Assembly (NCBI RefSeq): GCF_000739895.2
Contig: NZ_BBJS01000023.1
Location: 84,551-148,550 of the forward strand
DNA from: Sphingomonas paucimobilis NBRC 13935
Lineage (GTDB): Bacteria > Pseudomonadota > Alphaproteobacteria > Sphingomonadales > Sphingomonadaceae
Direction: 5' to 3'
Length of the DNA: 64,000 nucleotides
Made by a program: the position numbers and the translations under genes. Positions 1-8,949 of this stretch are shown one piece after another. Numbering within the stretch: the stretch's first letter is position 1; the number at the start of each line of letters is the position of its first letter. Under the pieces are notes generated by a model. That model was not told the origin of the DNA, did no database searches, and saw nothing but the letters and a program-made list of their open reading frames with translations.

Positions 1-399
1 CGCCTTAAGTTCGATGGCGTTAACGAAGGTTTTGCGCCCACAAAAAATGAGAACGCGAAGAATTTCTTACGAAGAGAAATTTATATTCTTGGACGAGAAT
101 TGATACGGGTACCGCCTCAACGCTGGACTGTAGCAGATCTTGCAAGAAGCATCCGCCCAGTGCCTCTTGGCCGAGACGAACCACTTGCCCATGTGTTTCA
201 CGCATTATTAATGTCAGTCTATGAAGACGACTCGCAGATTTCGCGTCAAGAGCGTTGGCTAATGGCACGAGAGCTCGAATATGCCCATCGACACAATGTA
301 CCGTCAGCTTTATTGGCGGGCTTCCTTCTACAAAGCGGTCTCCGTACCGACATACCAGCCAAGATTAAATCCGGCTACATTGAGCCCGCCTTTCGCTAG
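1..399 (+). CDS. C-terminal part of an unidentified protein, cut by the window start
   Basis: The reading frame is open from base 1 with no stop until the TAG at 397-399, so this is the last 132 residues of a gene that begins outside the window. A TTG at 100 could act as a start, but the continuous upstream frame argues for a truncated view of a longer gene. The tail is soluble, with charged helices around the segment QERWLMARELEYAHRH, and has no membrane segment. I do not recognise a family. It lies in the AT-richer edge of the accessory island, so it is probably island cargo. Confidence 0.5.
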   Translation, partial: RLKFDGVNEGFAPTKNENAKNFLRREIYILGRELIRVPPQRWTVADLARSIRPVPLGRDEPLAHVFHALLMSVYEDDSQISRQERWLMARELEYAHRHNVPSALLAGFLLQSGLRTDIPAKIKSGYIEPAFR

Positions 400-472
400 T
401 CAGATCCCGACATTATCTTTGTCCAACTTGTGGCAAAACTGGTATAATGTACTGAGTTAGACGCGCATACTA

Positions 473-721
473 TCAGTACCCAGCTGCGGCTAGCAGCTTA
501 GAAGGCGAAATCTGCAGTACGACAGCCACACGCTCAATATTGAGCAGGGTGACATTGCGCTCGCCCCGCTCAATCTTGCCCATATGCGAGCGATCGATAC
601 CGCAGGCATGGGCCAACCCCTCTTGCGAGAGGCCGAGTTCTCGACGCCGGACGCGAATGGCGCAGCCCAAGCCGACCAAGATGCCCTGCTCAGAGGATGT
701 TCCTGAAACTCGCTGCCGCAC
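473..721 (-). CDS. XRE/Cro-type helix-turn-helix regulator
   Basis: An 82-residue DNA-binding protein made almost entirely of one Cro/CI-type HTH. The signature runs from about residue 20 (IRVRRRELGLSQEGLAHA) through CGIDRSHMGKIERGERN to the hydrophobic tail. This matches the family pattern in which helices 2 and 3 carry the L-S-Q-E and the S-x-I-x-x-I/E-R-G elements. The start is a GTG at 721 preceded by an AAGG-like ribosome site. No effector domain is present, so it is probably a small repressor of neighbouring island genes. Its target is not visible. It is transcribed away from the lipoprotein gene at 832, leaving a 110-base divergent intergenic stretch that could hold the operator. Confidence 0.85.
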   Translation of the reverse strand: MRQRVSGTSSEQGILVGLGCAIRVRRRELGLSQEGLAHACGIDRSHMGKIERGERNVTLLNIERVAVVLQISPSKLLAAAGY

Positions 722-831
722 ACCTTAAAAAAGCGTCCATAGGCTGGACTGGCCACGGCATTTACGACCCATTATATTGCCTGCTAGGGGGCCCGGCAGC
801 ACCCAAGCAATTTTAGCAGGGACTTAACTTT

Positions 832-1389
832 ATGAAGATCGATTACGGATGCCTGGCATGCTCGCTGGCGCTCCTCTCTGCATGCTCCCCCGACCCCCTT
901 GAACCGGATGCGCGTCGGTCTTTGCAAAACCTAGTCTCAAACAACGCTAAATTTCGCGATCTTACTAAATCTACGAATCCCCAAAATCCCAAAGATGTGG
1001 TTATATGTGGGAAAGTCAAGGATAGAGAAGACAAAGATTACGTGCGATTCATTGGACATCTCCCACCAGCCATGCCCACGTTCTTCGAACGGGGCGGAAC
1101 CCAGAGCTTGCTGCTCAATTTAGCATGGGGTGTATGCGAAGGGAGATGGAATGATCCCATTTCTTCAGACCCGTCGCAGGGCGATCCTAAACCCGATTGG
1201 GAGGAAAATGGCACATCCACGAACGTCCCCGACGAAAGCAAAACTGATCAAGAGGGCTTAGAATCGGCGCCGCAGCAGGCCGAGACGTCCCCAGATGCTA
1301 CGGCTCGCACCGTCGAGCCATCGAACCATCGGCCCACTCAGGCCGACCTAGATGCTGCGGAACTCGATCGTTTGGCAAACAGGCAGTAG
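832..1389 (+). CDS. Putative lipoprotein of unknown function
   Basis: A 185-residue protein with a short N-terminal hydrophobic segment ending in a lipobox-like LLSAC at about residues 14-18. It should be processed by signal peptidase II and anchored to a membrane through the cysteine. The middle part has two further cysteines (VVICGK and GVCEGRW) that could form a disulphide. The last 65 residues are Pro/Ser/Glu/Gln-rich and probably disordered. An AGCAGGGA stretch upstream of the ATG can serve as ribosome site. I do not recognise a family. The divergent XRE regulator next to it suggests island cargo under local control. Confidence 0.65.
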   Translation: MKIDYGCLACSLALLSACSPDPLEPDARRSLQNLVSNNAKFRDLTKSTNPQNPKDVVICGKVKDREDKDYVRFIGHLPPAMPTFFERGGTQSLLLNLAWGVCEGRWNDPISSDPSQGDPKPDWEENGTSTNVPDESKTDQEGLESAPQQAETSPDATARTVEPSNHRPTQADLDAAELDRLANRQ

Positions 1390-2229
1390 CGCAGCTTCAG
1401 GCAACGACGTCCCCGCCACAATCATGCACGAACCCCGTATGCTGTCATGATAGCCTACTGTTGCGTACTCAGCGCCGGCCGCACCAGCCGCAGCCTAAAG
1501 TGATGGGCATCGGCCTGCCCGCTATTGAGCGCGCCGTTGGGATTAGCGGTAGTTCGTTCACAGCCGCCGGTTGGCTACTATGTGCCCCAGCTTCGCTCGC
1601 TTGAAGCGAGCAGCGCCGCACCCGTGAGCTACCGCCGATTCACGCGGGGACCTTGCTCCCCAACCTGCGGTCTTCAAACGGTCTTTGCTTGCCGTGGATC
1701 ATGCGCCGGTCTAGCCCGCGAGACAAGGAAGATTGGATAGCACGTCGCTAGAGAGCTGAAACACCCAGCCGGGGAATTGAATGTTCGTCTCCACCGTATT
1801 CGCTCGAAATCCACGACGAGTTTATGGGTGCGCCCTACGATCTTCGGCGACCAACCCGAATTCGGGTCGACCGTTTCGGCATGATCACGCCAATAGACCG
1901 CCTTCGCATCGATCGAGGCACCATTGTCGGGTTTCATAGGACATTTACCAAAAATGACCCCGATGGGTGATGATTCGATAAAAATCTTTTAGATGGCGAT
2001 GACCTAGAGTTGCTTAGGCAATTAGCCCCCCCAACGATCATTCAAACTCCAAAGAATGCATTCGCCAACCATATGGCGAGGGCGAAACTTCATGGCAGCG
2101 ACTATTTTTTTAATGCTCTGCACCTCAATTACAACGCTGCGACTTCCGATTTCGTAGCGAGACGAGATATTCAGATTATCGTGATCGTTGGCCTTGGTCT
2201 ACGGGGCACGTACAGCCGGATGTTGAATA
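1390..2229. other. 840-base stretch without a secure gene
   Basis: No recognisable gene. A minus-strand frame at 1674-1937 (87 codons, ATG start) is protein-like for its first 50 residues (for instance VYWRDHAETVDPNSGWSPK) but matches nothing I know; it may be a remnant. The part near 1940-2230 is AT-rich and contains short out-of-frame ORFs only. It looks like decayed sequence at the edge of the island. Confidence 0.4.
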
Positions 2230-3402
2230 ATGATCTCAACGCCATTCTTTACACGGCTGTTCAGATACAGGACTTCTGCCGCAAAGACTCCGACTGAGGA
2301 TTTCTTGACTGAAGTTCTCTCCGAGCTGATTTCCCGCGCACCACATTCGATCCAGACCGAACTCATCTGCGAAGCGTTCCTGCCGCAATTCCTTCGTTCT
2401 AATTTTCGCGAGATCACGCGGGGTCAAACTATCAACGCGCGCTCACAAATGTCGATTGAACAAGGTCGCTCCATCGACCTTGTTATCTTTTCAGGCGGCA
2501 AGCCGGTAATCGCGGTGGAAAGCAAGGTCGGCGCGGCCTTCCAGTATCATCGGCGCAGGCTCGTCCCGTCGACCGAACTCAACGAGACCGACGCGCAATA
2601 TGATCACCAGCTCGCGACCTACGGTCAGTGGCTTGCAGGAAGTGCGACCAAGCCGGACAGCTGGCCCGGCGTAATCACGTTGCTGACACATCGCTCCCTC
2701 GCTCCGCCAAACTTTGCTCCCGGAGGTGAACCTACATTTGGCTCCGTGCCGCACCAGAGCAGCTGGCGCTCGCTTGCCGGACGGATTGGCTCGCTCATTC
2801 GCCGATATGATGAAAGTGACGCCGGATGGCGTTTTGTTGCGATCGAACTCTGCAAATTTCTTGAGGATAAAAACATGGCAGCCACCGATCTGAGTTCGAC
2901 CGACATTTCGGCACTGAACCTCTCTATGGAGCGATTGCGCGATACAGCTTCGATGTTCGCAGAAGTGTCGTCGGAGCTTGTGCATCGCCTCCCGACCGAG
3001 CTGAACGGCCGCCGTAAAGGCAGTGACAACGATGCCGTATCGAGCCGTGTATGGGGCTGGACGTTCTTCCAAGGCACGACGGAGGTCTATCTCGGATACG
3101 GGCTGTATTTCCCGCCGCTGTTCGATCATTTCAGGGAATTGGACGGAAAAGTTGGACCTCATGAGCAGGCGTTCATCGCGGTTGGCTCTGACGCGCGGGC
3201 CATTACCGCATCGCTCGACCGGGTTCCCTCAAACTGGTTCGGCGTAGCCGAGAACTGGCTGTTCGTGCGCCCGGTACCGCTCAGTCAGCGGCTTGAGGGC
3301 GAACGGTTTCCAGAATTTCTCGTCCGGTCCGTTCATCAGTATATCGACGACATCCGGACGCTCGTCACGCTGTTTCGCGAACCTGGACCGGCCTCGGCCT
3401 GA
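2230..3402 (+). CDS. PD-(D/E)XK nuclease-superfamily protein, probable defence nuclease
   Basis: A 390-residue protein. Near the N-terminus is the segment PTEDFLTEVLSELI, typical of the PDDEXK_4-like group. It is followed at about residues 81-97 by the restriction-fold core: IDLVIF supplies the metal-binding Asp and IAVESKVGA supplies the E-x-K pair. Together these form the D...ExK active site expected of a metal-dependent DNA nuclease. The remainder is soluble with no membrane segment. The ATG at 2230 gives the family-like start (TPFFTRLFRYR). It lies 213 bases upstream of the GHKL/receiver pair in the same direction and close to a restriction-modification set, so a role in defence against foreign DNA is inferred. 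The substrate is unknown. Confidence 0.75.
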   Translation: MISTPFFTRLFRYRTSAAKTPTEDFLTEVLSELISRAPHSIQTELICEAFLPQFLRSNFREITRGQTINARSQMSIEQGRSIDLVIFSGGKPVIAVESKVGAAFQYHRRRLVPSTELNETDAQYDHQLATYGQWLAGSATKPDSWPGVITLLTHRSLAPPNFAPGGEPTFGSVPHQSSWRSLAGRIGSLIRRYDESDAGWRFVAIELCKFLEDKNMAATDLSSTDISALNLSMERLRDTASMFAEVSSELVHRLPTELNGRRKGSDNDAVSSRVWGWTFFQGTTEVYLGYGLYFPPLFDHFRELDGKVGPHEQAFIAVGSDARAITASLDRVPSNWFGVAENWLFVRPVPLSQRLEGERFPEFLVRSVHQYIDDIRTLVTLFREPGPASA

Positions 3403-3615
3403 ACCGAGTCATCGCGCCGCCTCGCCGTGTAAGGCCTGCGCCCCCAGACGGCGGCTGACGCCTTTTCGGCAAGAAGGTCTACTTGACGCATCCAAGACAT
3501 GGCCAGCTATTTTGACCTCGAAGGGTCTGCCAACCTCTTGTGAGACGGAATATTTGGGACGCCGATCTGCTTGGAAAGCGCGACTGCAGATGCCAAGATC
3601 GGCGGTGGAGGGGTA

Positions 3616-5706
3616 ATGACTGAGAACCTGCCAATTGCTGATTCGGGCGTTGCCAGCATCCGGCCTCGCGCACGCCTCATCTCTCTGATCGGTGAGGAGC
3701 TGATCAGCGATGAGCCTGTAGCGCTGGTGGAGCTAGTGAAGAATGCTTTCGATGCCGATGCGTCCCGCGTCGAGGTCCGCTTCAGCGGAGCCGATGTAGC
3801 GGCCCCGACCTCGATTTTGATCGAGGATGACGGCATTGGCATGACGCTGGGCACCGTTCTTAACGCTTGGCTGGAACCCGGTACGGTCCTCAAGAAGCGC
3901 ATGGATCGTTCGCCGGGCGGGCGCCCGTACCAAGGTGCGAAGGGCATTGGCAGGTTTGCATCCGCTCGTCTCGGCAGCACACTGCTGATGGAGACGAAGG
4001 CCGTCGATCAGGACCGGCAGGTGAGCGTGCTGCTCGAGTGGGGTCGCTTTGACGATGATAGCTATCTTGAGGACATTAAGGTCGAATATGAGGTCGTCGC
4101 GAAGCCTGATAGCTCGCAGGGGACGTCTCTGCAAATCGAGGGTCTCAAGCCCGGAGCATGGGACAGCAACGGATACCAGCGTCTTCATGCCCGGCTGAGC
4201 CGACTGATCTCACCCTTTGACGATGTCGATGATTTCGATATCCTGCTGGAAATTCCTGCTGCGCCGGAATTGTCGGGCCGCGTTCAGCCGCCTCAGGTTG
4301 TACTCAAGCCGCGCTATCTCCTGCGCGGCGCGCTTGACAGCAACGGTACCTTTGCGGGAACGATCGTCATTGACGGTGCCGAGACGCCGGTCACGCGCGA
4401 TTTGGCGAGGGGAGACCGGCCCGGCTGCGGCCCATTCGAGGTCGAGGTGCGGGCATGGGACCGCGACCGCGAAGGCCTCGATCCGATCGCGGTCCGCGAG
4501 AACATGACGGTCGCGCAGATCCGCCAGACGCTGAACCTCTACAGCGGCGTCAGCATCTACCGTGACGGATTCCGCGTCCACCCCTACGGCGAGAGCGGTA
4601 ACGACTGGCTGAACCTTGATCTGCGCAGCCGGCAGAATCCTGTGCGCAATCTTGCCAACAACCAGCTGATCGCCGCGATCCGCATCTCGCGGGACCTCAA
4701 TCCGGAGCTTCAAGACCGAAGTACGCGCGAGGGAATGATTCGCAACCCCGCGCACGCGGAACTGGAGGAATGGTTCAAACGCGTGCTGGTACTCCTCGAG
4801 GAGCAGCGCTACCGTGCCCGGCCGCGCCGCGACGAGCCAAAATCACAGGACCAGCTGTTCGAGACGTTCGATCTACAGTCGTCGGTTGCCGAGGTCGTCA
4901 AGCAGCTGGGTGCAAATCACCCGGTCACGCGAATAGTCCAAGACGCCGCACGCAAGGTCGACGAGGGTGTCGAGCGGGTGCAGGATGTGCTGTCACGCCT
5001 GCTGATGTCGGCCGGCCTGGGACACATGATAGACATCGTCATCCATGAGATTGGTGCCCCCGTCGGCAAGATTTCCCGCGAACTCACCATCACGGAAAAG
5101 ATCCTCGAGAAGAAGAACGGGACCTTCTTTCGTGATTGGGTGGGCGAGAATTTCGATGCGATGCGGACATGGCTCGACCAGATCCAAGCCTTGCGTCAGC
5201 GGCTCGATCCCCAGTCCGGCTCACGCAGGCAACGCGCGACGAAGTTCAATGTGGTTGCCGAGGTCCGCTCGACCGTCGGTCTCCATGACGCAATCCTCGC
5301 AAAGCACGGCATCTCGGTCGAGTTCCAGCTCCCTGATGAACCGTTGCAGGTACGGATGCCGCAAGCCGTGCTGTCGCAGGTCGTGGCCAATCTCGTCGAC
5401 AACGCCACCTACTGGACGGCGGCAAACGGCGGCGATGGCAAGGATGCCGGAAGGATCATCGTCCACGTCGAGCCGATCCCGGACGGGTTTGTGGTCCGTG
5501 TTTCCGACAACGGGAAGGGGGTATCGGAAGCCGACCGCGAACTGATTTTCGAGCCGTACTTCTCGCAGAAAACCAACGGGATCGGGCTTGGTTTGTACAT
5601 CGCGCGGCTTGTCACGGAGCCTTATGGTCGTATCATCTATCGCGACGACGGGCCGTTGCCGGGGGCATGTTTCGAGGCTCGGTTCGAAAAAGGGGTGGGA
5701 CGTTGA
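3616..5706 (+). CDS. Double GHKL ATPase: Hsp90/MutL-like N-domain plus histidine-kinase-like C-domain
   Basis: A 696-residue soluble protein with two nucleotide-binding regions. The first, residues about 30-120, has the GHKL motifs ELVKNAFDAD (N box), IEDDGIGM (G1) and GAKGIGRFA (lid), as in Hsp90/MutL-like ATPases. The second, in the C-terminal third, resembles a sensor kinase: an H-box-like IHEIGAPV around His477, then NLVDNATYW, SDNGKGV and GIGLGLYIA. No transmembrane or TPR sensor domain is seen, so the signal is probably cytoplasmic. The start at 3616 is supported by GGAGGGG just upstream. The stop overlaps the TTG start of the receiver gene, which strongly implies that the two products act together. 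The layout differs from textbook two-component kinases. A role in phage defence is inferred from context. Confidence 0.75.
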   Translation: MTENLPIADSGVASIRPRARLISLIGEELISDEPVALVELVKNAFDADASRVEVRFSGADVAAPTSILIEDDGIGMTLGTVLNAWLEPGTVLKKRMDRSPGGRPYQGAKGIGRFASARLGSTLLMETKAVDQDRQVSVLLEWGRFDDDSYLEDIKVEYEVVAKPDSSQGTSLQIEGLKPGAWDSNGYQRLHARLSRLISPFDDVDDFDILLEIPAAPELSGRVQPPQVVLKPRYLLRGALDSNGTFAGTIVIDGAETPVTRDLARGDRPGCGPFEVEVRAWDRDREGLDPIAVRENMTVAQIRQTLNLYSGVSIYRDGFRVHPYGESGNDWLNLDLRSRQNPVRNLANNQLIAAIRISRDLNPELQDRSTREGMIRNPAHAELEEWFKRVLVLLEEQRYRARPRRDEPKSQDQLFETFDLQSSVAEVVKQLGANHPVTRIVQDAARKVDEGVERVQDVLSRLLMSAGLGHMIDIVIHEIGAPVGKISRELTITEKILEKKNGTFFRDWVGENFDAMRTWLDQIQALRQRLDPQSGSRRQRATKFNVVAEVRSTVGLHDAILAKHGISVEFQLPDEPLQVRMPQAVLSQVVANLVDNATYWTAANGGDGKDAGRIIVHVEPIPDGFVVRVSDNGKGVSEADRELIFEPYFSQKTNGIGLGLYIARLVTEPYGRIIYRDDGPLPGACFEARFEKGVGR

Positions 5707-6893
5707 GCGGTCTTGATATTCTCGTCGTTGACGATGATCCGGAGGTAATGCGCCAGCTGAAGGCCCTTCTGCCGGAGACTGCCGGCGACATTCCGCTGTC
5801 CTACCAGTACGAGACAGATTTCGACCATGCGGTCACTCTGCTGGCGAGGTATCGGTACGATATCTTAATTTCCGATATCTATGTTGCCCGGGAAACGAAG
5901 CACAAGAAACCCGGAGATGCTGACGTCAAGGCCCGCGCGTTGCTGGCGCAGATCAGGGGACTGCGCGCATGTCCGGTCATCCTGTTCACGGATGGTCAGC
6001 TTCCCGAGGAATTTGGCGGCCATCCCTTCGTAGCGACGCTGGACAAGGGTTCAGCGCGTTTCACCGACGCGCTCGAGGAAACGCTGGTCGCCCTGATCGC
6101 GACCGGCATCCCGGGAATCAGCCGCAGATTGCACGAGGAACTGGATCGGTACGCCGGATCCTATCTGTGGGGTTTCCTTGAGAAGAACTGGGCGCAGCTG
6201 CGGGCCGATCCGAACGGGTTCGATGAGGCCGCGCTGGAGCGGGTGGTACGCCGTCGCGCGGCGTTCCAGCTTGCGCGACTGACCGACCAAGACGGAGAGT
6301 TGCAGGAAAGGCAAAATGCCGACCCCTGCGACTATTACATTATGCCGCCGATCGGTTCGCACATGCGGCTGGGCGAGATTTTGCGCAATAACGAGACCGA
6401 CGCGTTCTGCGTAGTCCTCACACCGCATTGCCATCTTGTAGTGCAGCCAAACAAGGACAGGCCCAAAGCAGACTTCCTGCTTACGCTGAAAACGGTGAAG
6501 GCCACGACACTGCTCGCGGACAAGCAATGGGGTGGAAATCCCGGCTCCAAATTGCGGTCGCGCAGTGCGATCCCGGCGCGCGATGTCGGCCTTCCCGAAG
6601 AGCGGTACTGCTTCCTCCCCGGTTTTCTAGACGTGCCGGATCTATACTGCGATCTAATGCAGACGGAGGCGATCGCCTATGACGATATCGGCAACAGATG
6701 GACCCGCGTCGCCGCGCTCGACACCCCGTTTGCTGAAGCACTGCAGTCATCGTTCGCCAAGCTCTTCGGCTCTGTCGGACTGCCCCTGCTGAACACAGAC
6801 CGGATCATGCACCTCTTGCCTGGCGCGGCTGCTATTGAGGGCAGGAGCGCCGGGGCTGGTCCGGCACCGGCGGGCGCGTCTAACGGCGCATGA
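5703..6893 (+). CDS. Receiver-domain protein with unassigned C-terminal domain, partner of the double-GHKL kinase
   Basis: A 396-residue protein. Residues 1-130 form a response-regulator receiver with a full set of phospho-acceptor residues: acidic Asp10-12, phosphorylatable Asp58 (ILISDIY), Thr96 (ILFTDG) and Lys115 (TLDKGS). The remaining 270 residues contain no HTH or known output domain that I can identify. They do carry an LTPHCHLVV segment, and this Cys/His motif may be a metal or catalytic site. The gene starts with TTG at 5703, overlapping the upstream stop (TTGA), so translation is coupled to the kinase. The C-terminal end is Gly/Ala/Pro-rich. By analogy with defence two-component systems it may be either the effector or a phosphate decoy; this is inference. 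Confidence 0.75.
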   Translation: MSGLDILVVDDDPEVMRQLKALLPETAGDIPLSYQYETDFDHAVTLLARYRYDILISDIYVARETKHKKPGDADVKARALLAQIRGLRACPVILFTDGQLPEEFGGHPFVATLDKGSARFTDALEETLVALIATGIPGISRRLHEELDRYAGSYLWGFLEKNWAQLRADPNGFDEAALERVVRRRAAFQLARLTDQDGELQERQNADPCDYYIMPPIGSHMRLGEILRNNETDAFCVVLTPHCHLVVQPNKDRPKADFLLTLKTVKATTLLADKQWGGNPGSKLRSRSAIPARDVGLPEERYCFLPGFLDVPDLYCDLMQTEAIAYDDIGNRWTRVAALDTPFAEALQSSFAKLFGSVGLPLLNTDRIMHLLPGAAAIEGRSAGAGPAPAGASNGA

Positions 6894-7221
6894 TATGATC
6901 CGGTCATATGCCCCGGACTGGACCAGCGTTACGCGCGCGTGATGCGCGGCGTCGACCACTTGGCGGTAGTGCACTGGACCGAAACGCTCGGCCCGATCAA
7001 AGGGGGCAGGGTCCACTCGTGCCTTGGTGAGCGAGTGTCGTAGATGGCGCGCCACAGTTCAATGGCATGTTGTACACCTTCTGATTTGCTGCGGGGCGCT
7101 TTGATCAGAAGCAGAACGGAGATAGAACAAAACGCAGCAATCTCGTCGCAAATAGCTTGACGCTGGGACGTTGAGCGGACACTAAGTCCGACTAGATTCC
7201 CCATCCGAAAGCGAAGCCTGC
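6894..7221. other. Intergenic region upstream of the methylase gene
   Basis: No gene is convincingly supported in these 328 bases. A minus-strand frame at 6929-7204 is open for 91 codons but starts poorly and resembles nothing I know. The stretch just before 7222 probably contains the promoter of the restriction-modification operon and the binding site for the HTH carried by the methylase, but I cannot point to a clear operator. Confidence 0.4.
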
Positions 7222-8493
7222 ATGACCGAACATCTCTCCAAGACGGGCTTTGAGGTTTTGGCGAAAGCGCGTGAGCTCTATACCCAGAAAGAGCTCGGCG
7301 ATCTGATTCGCAGGTCCAGCAAGCAGATCAGCCGTTGGGAGAAATCGCAGGCCGTGCCGCCGGAGCTTGTTCCGGCTCTGGAACGCGCGATCGCCAACCG
7401 CGCGGTTGTCCGCGACGATCAGGATGCGGACTTCACGTTCATCGACCTGTTCGCGGGTATCGGCGGGATCCGGCTCGGCTTCGAGGCGGCGGGCGGCCGT
7501 TGCGTCTTTACAAGCGAGTGGGACAAATACGCGCAGAAGACCTACATCGAAAACTTCGGCGAGGAGCACGAGATCGCCGGAGACATCACGAAGGTTGACG
7601 CCGACGACATCCCCGACCACGATGTCTTGCTTGCCGGCTTTCCGTGTCAGCCCTTCAGCTTGGCCGGTGTCTCGAAGAAGAACGCACTCGGTCGGCCGCA
7701 CGGCTTCGAATGCACTACCCAAGGCACGCTGTTCTTCGACGTCCAGCGCATCATCGCGACGCGTATGCCTAAGGCCTTCCTGCTCGAGAATGTGAAGAAC
7801 CTCGTCAGCCATGACAGAGGCAACACCTTCAAGGTAATCATGGATGTGCTGGAGCGGCAGCTCGGCTATGTGGTCCGGCCGATGGTGGTGGACGGCCGCC
7901 GCTTCGTTCCGCAGCACCGGCAGCGCATCCTGCTGGTCGGCTTCCAGAAGGACGTGGGCTTCGACTGGGAGAAGGTGCTGGCGAAGATGCCGGCCGTGGC
8001 GGACGGCCCTAAGCTCGCCTCGATCCTTCATCGCGAGGACGGGACCGAGGAGGAGGGTGAAGACGACGACCGCCGGTTCATCCTCGCCGACGGCAAGGTG
8101 CAGAAGAAGTACGTGCTGACAGATCGCCTGTGGCAGTATCTGCAAGGCTATGCAGAGAAGCACCGGCAGGCGGGCAACGGTTTCGGCTGCAGCGTCGTCG
8201 GCCCGAAGGACACTAGCCGGACGCTGTCCGCCCGGTACTATAAGGACGGGTCGGAGATCCTGATCTCGCGCGGCGGCATGAGGAACCCGCGACGTCTGAC
8301 ACCACGCGAGTGCGCTAGACTGATGGGCTACCCGGACACGTTCCGCATCCCCGTATCGGACACTCGGGCTTACAAGCAGTTCGGCAACTCGGTAGTTGTG
8401 CCGCTCATCAGCGAAGTTGCGAAGGCGATGAAGCCAGGCATCATGCATCTGGTGAAGGGCGAGCCGCTACAGCTCGAGCTTCCACAGGACTGA
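7222..8493 (+). CDS. dcm: DNA (cytosine-5) methyltransferase, Dcm/M.EcoRII type
   Basis: A 423-residue C5-cytosine methylase that protects host DNA by transferring a methyl group from SAM. The N-terminal 60 residues are an HTH-like extension (KELGDLIRRSSKQISRWEKS), as in M.EcoRII, where it can repress its own gene. The catalytic core follows in family order: motif I FIDLFAGIGGIRLGFE, motif IV GFPCQPFS with the catalytic Cys, motif VI ENVKNL, motif VIII QHRQRI, and motif X YKQFGNSVV. The target-recognition region lies between VIII and X. It is followed six bases later by vsr and then by an EcoRII-type endonuclease, so the expected target is CCWGG. Sequence specificity is inferred from these partners. 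Confidence 0.92.
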   Translation: MTEHLSKTGFEVLAKARELYTQKELGDLIRRSSKQISRWEKSQAVPPELVPALERAIANRAVVRDDQDADFTFIDLFAGIGGIRLGFEAAGGRCVFTSEWDKYAQKTYIENFGEEHEIAGDITKVDADDIPDHDVLLAGFPCQPFSLAGVSKKNALGRPHGFECTTQGTLFFDVQRIIATRMPKAFLLENVKNLVSHDRGNTFKVIMDVLERQLGYVVRPMVVDGRRFVPQHRQRILLVGFQKDVGFDWEKVLAKMPAVADGPKLASILHREDGTEEEGEDDDRRFILADGKVQKKYVLTDRLWQYLQGYAEKHRQAGNGFGCSVVGPKDTSRTLSARYYKDGSEILISRGGMRNPRRLTPRECARLMGYPDTFRIPVSDTRAYKQFGNSVVVPLISEVAKAMKPGIMHLVKGEPLQLELPQD

Positions 8494-8499
8494 CCGGCA

Positions 8500-8949
8500 G
8501 TGGCTGACGTTGTCGACGCGGCGACGCGCAGCCGCATGATGGCCGGCATTCGCGGGCGAGACACGAAGATCGAGATCGCGGTACGAAAGGCGCTGCACGC
8601 CCGCGGGCTGCGCTACCGCACCGATGTGCGCGGCCTGCCCGGGCGGCCGGACATCGTCCTGCCGCGCTGGAAGGCGGCAATCCTTGTGCACGGCTGCTTC
8701 TGGCACGCGCACGATTGCGGCTTGTGCCGGATACCCGCCACGCGACCAGATTTCTGGCGCGAGAAGCTAGAGGGCAACGCGGCTCGCGATCGCAGGAACG
8801 AGGGGGCACTGTGCGCCGCCGGTTGGCGAGTCGCGATCGTCTGGGAATGTGCCTTGCGCGGCAAGGGTGAGCGCGCTCTTATCGACGTCGCTGACCGACT
8901 CACCGAGTGGGTCCGGGGAGACGAAGCAATGATCGAGTTGCGCGGATGA
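8500..8949 (+). CDS. vsr: Very short patch repair (Vsr) mismatch nick endonuclease
   Basis: A 149-residue protein that nicks 5' of the T in T:G mismatches produced when 5-methylcytosine deaminates at Dcm sites. It shows the family signatures: SRMMAGIRGRDTKIE at the N-terminus, RPDIVLPRWKAAILVHG with the catalytic Asp, CFWHAHDC with the active-site His and zinc-ligand Cys, and FWREKLEGNAARD. The start is GTG at 8500, six bases after the methylase stop. Its last codons overlap the ATG of the endonuclease (ATGA at 8946-8949). Length agrees with the family. Placement inside the operon fits the known pairing of Vsr with C5-methylases. Confidence 0.93.
   Translation: MADVVDAATRSRMMAGIRGRDTKIEIAVRKALHARGLRYRTDVRGLPGRPDIVLPRWKAAILVHGCFWHAHDCGLCRIPATRPDFWREKLEGNAARDRRNEGALCAAGWRVAIVWECALRGKGERALIDVADRLTEWVRGDEAMIELRG

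Noticed and set aside
1525..2297. Short plus-strand frames (1525-1740, 2010-2297)
   Set aside because: No start signals or family features; the second overlaps the start of the nuclease gene.
3571..3616. Earlier TTG start at 3571 for the double-GHKL gene
   Set aside because: ATG 3616 has a GGAGGGG site and the extra residues are not family-like.
6929..7204. 91-codon minus-strand frame between the receiver and methylase genes
   Set aside because: No good start or ribosome site and no recognisable family; treated as intergenic.
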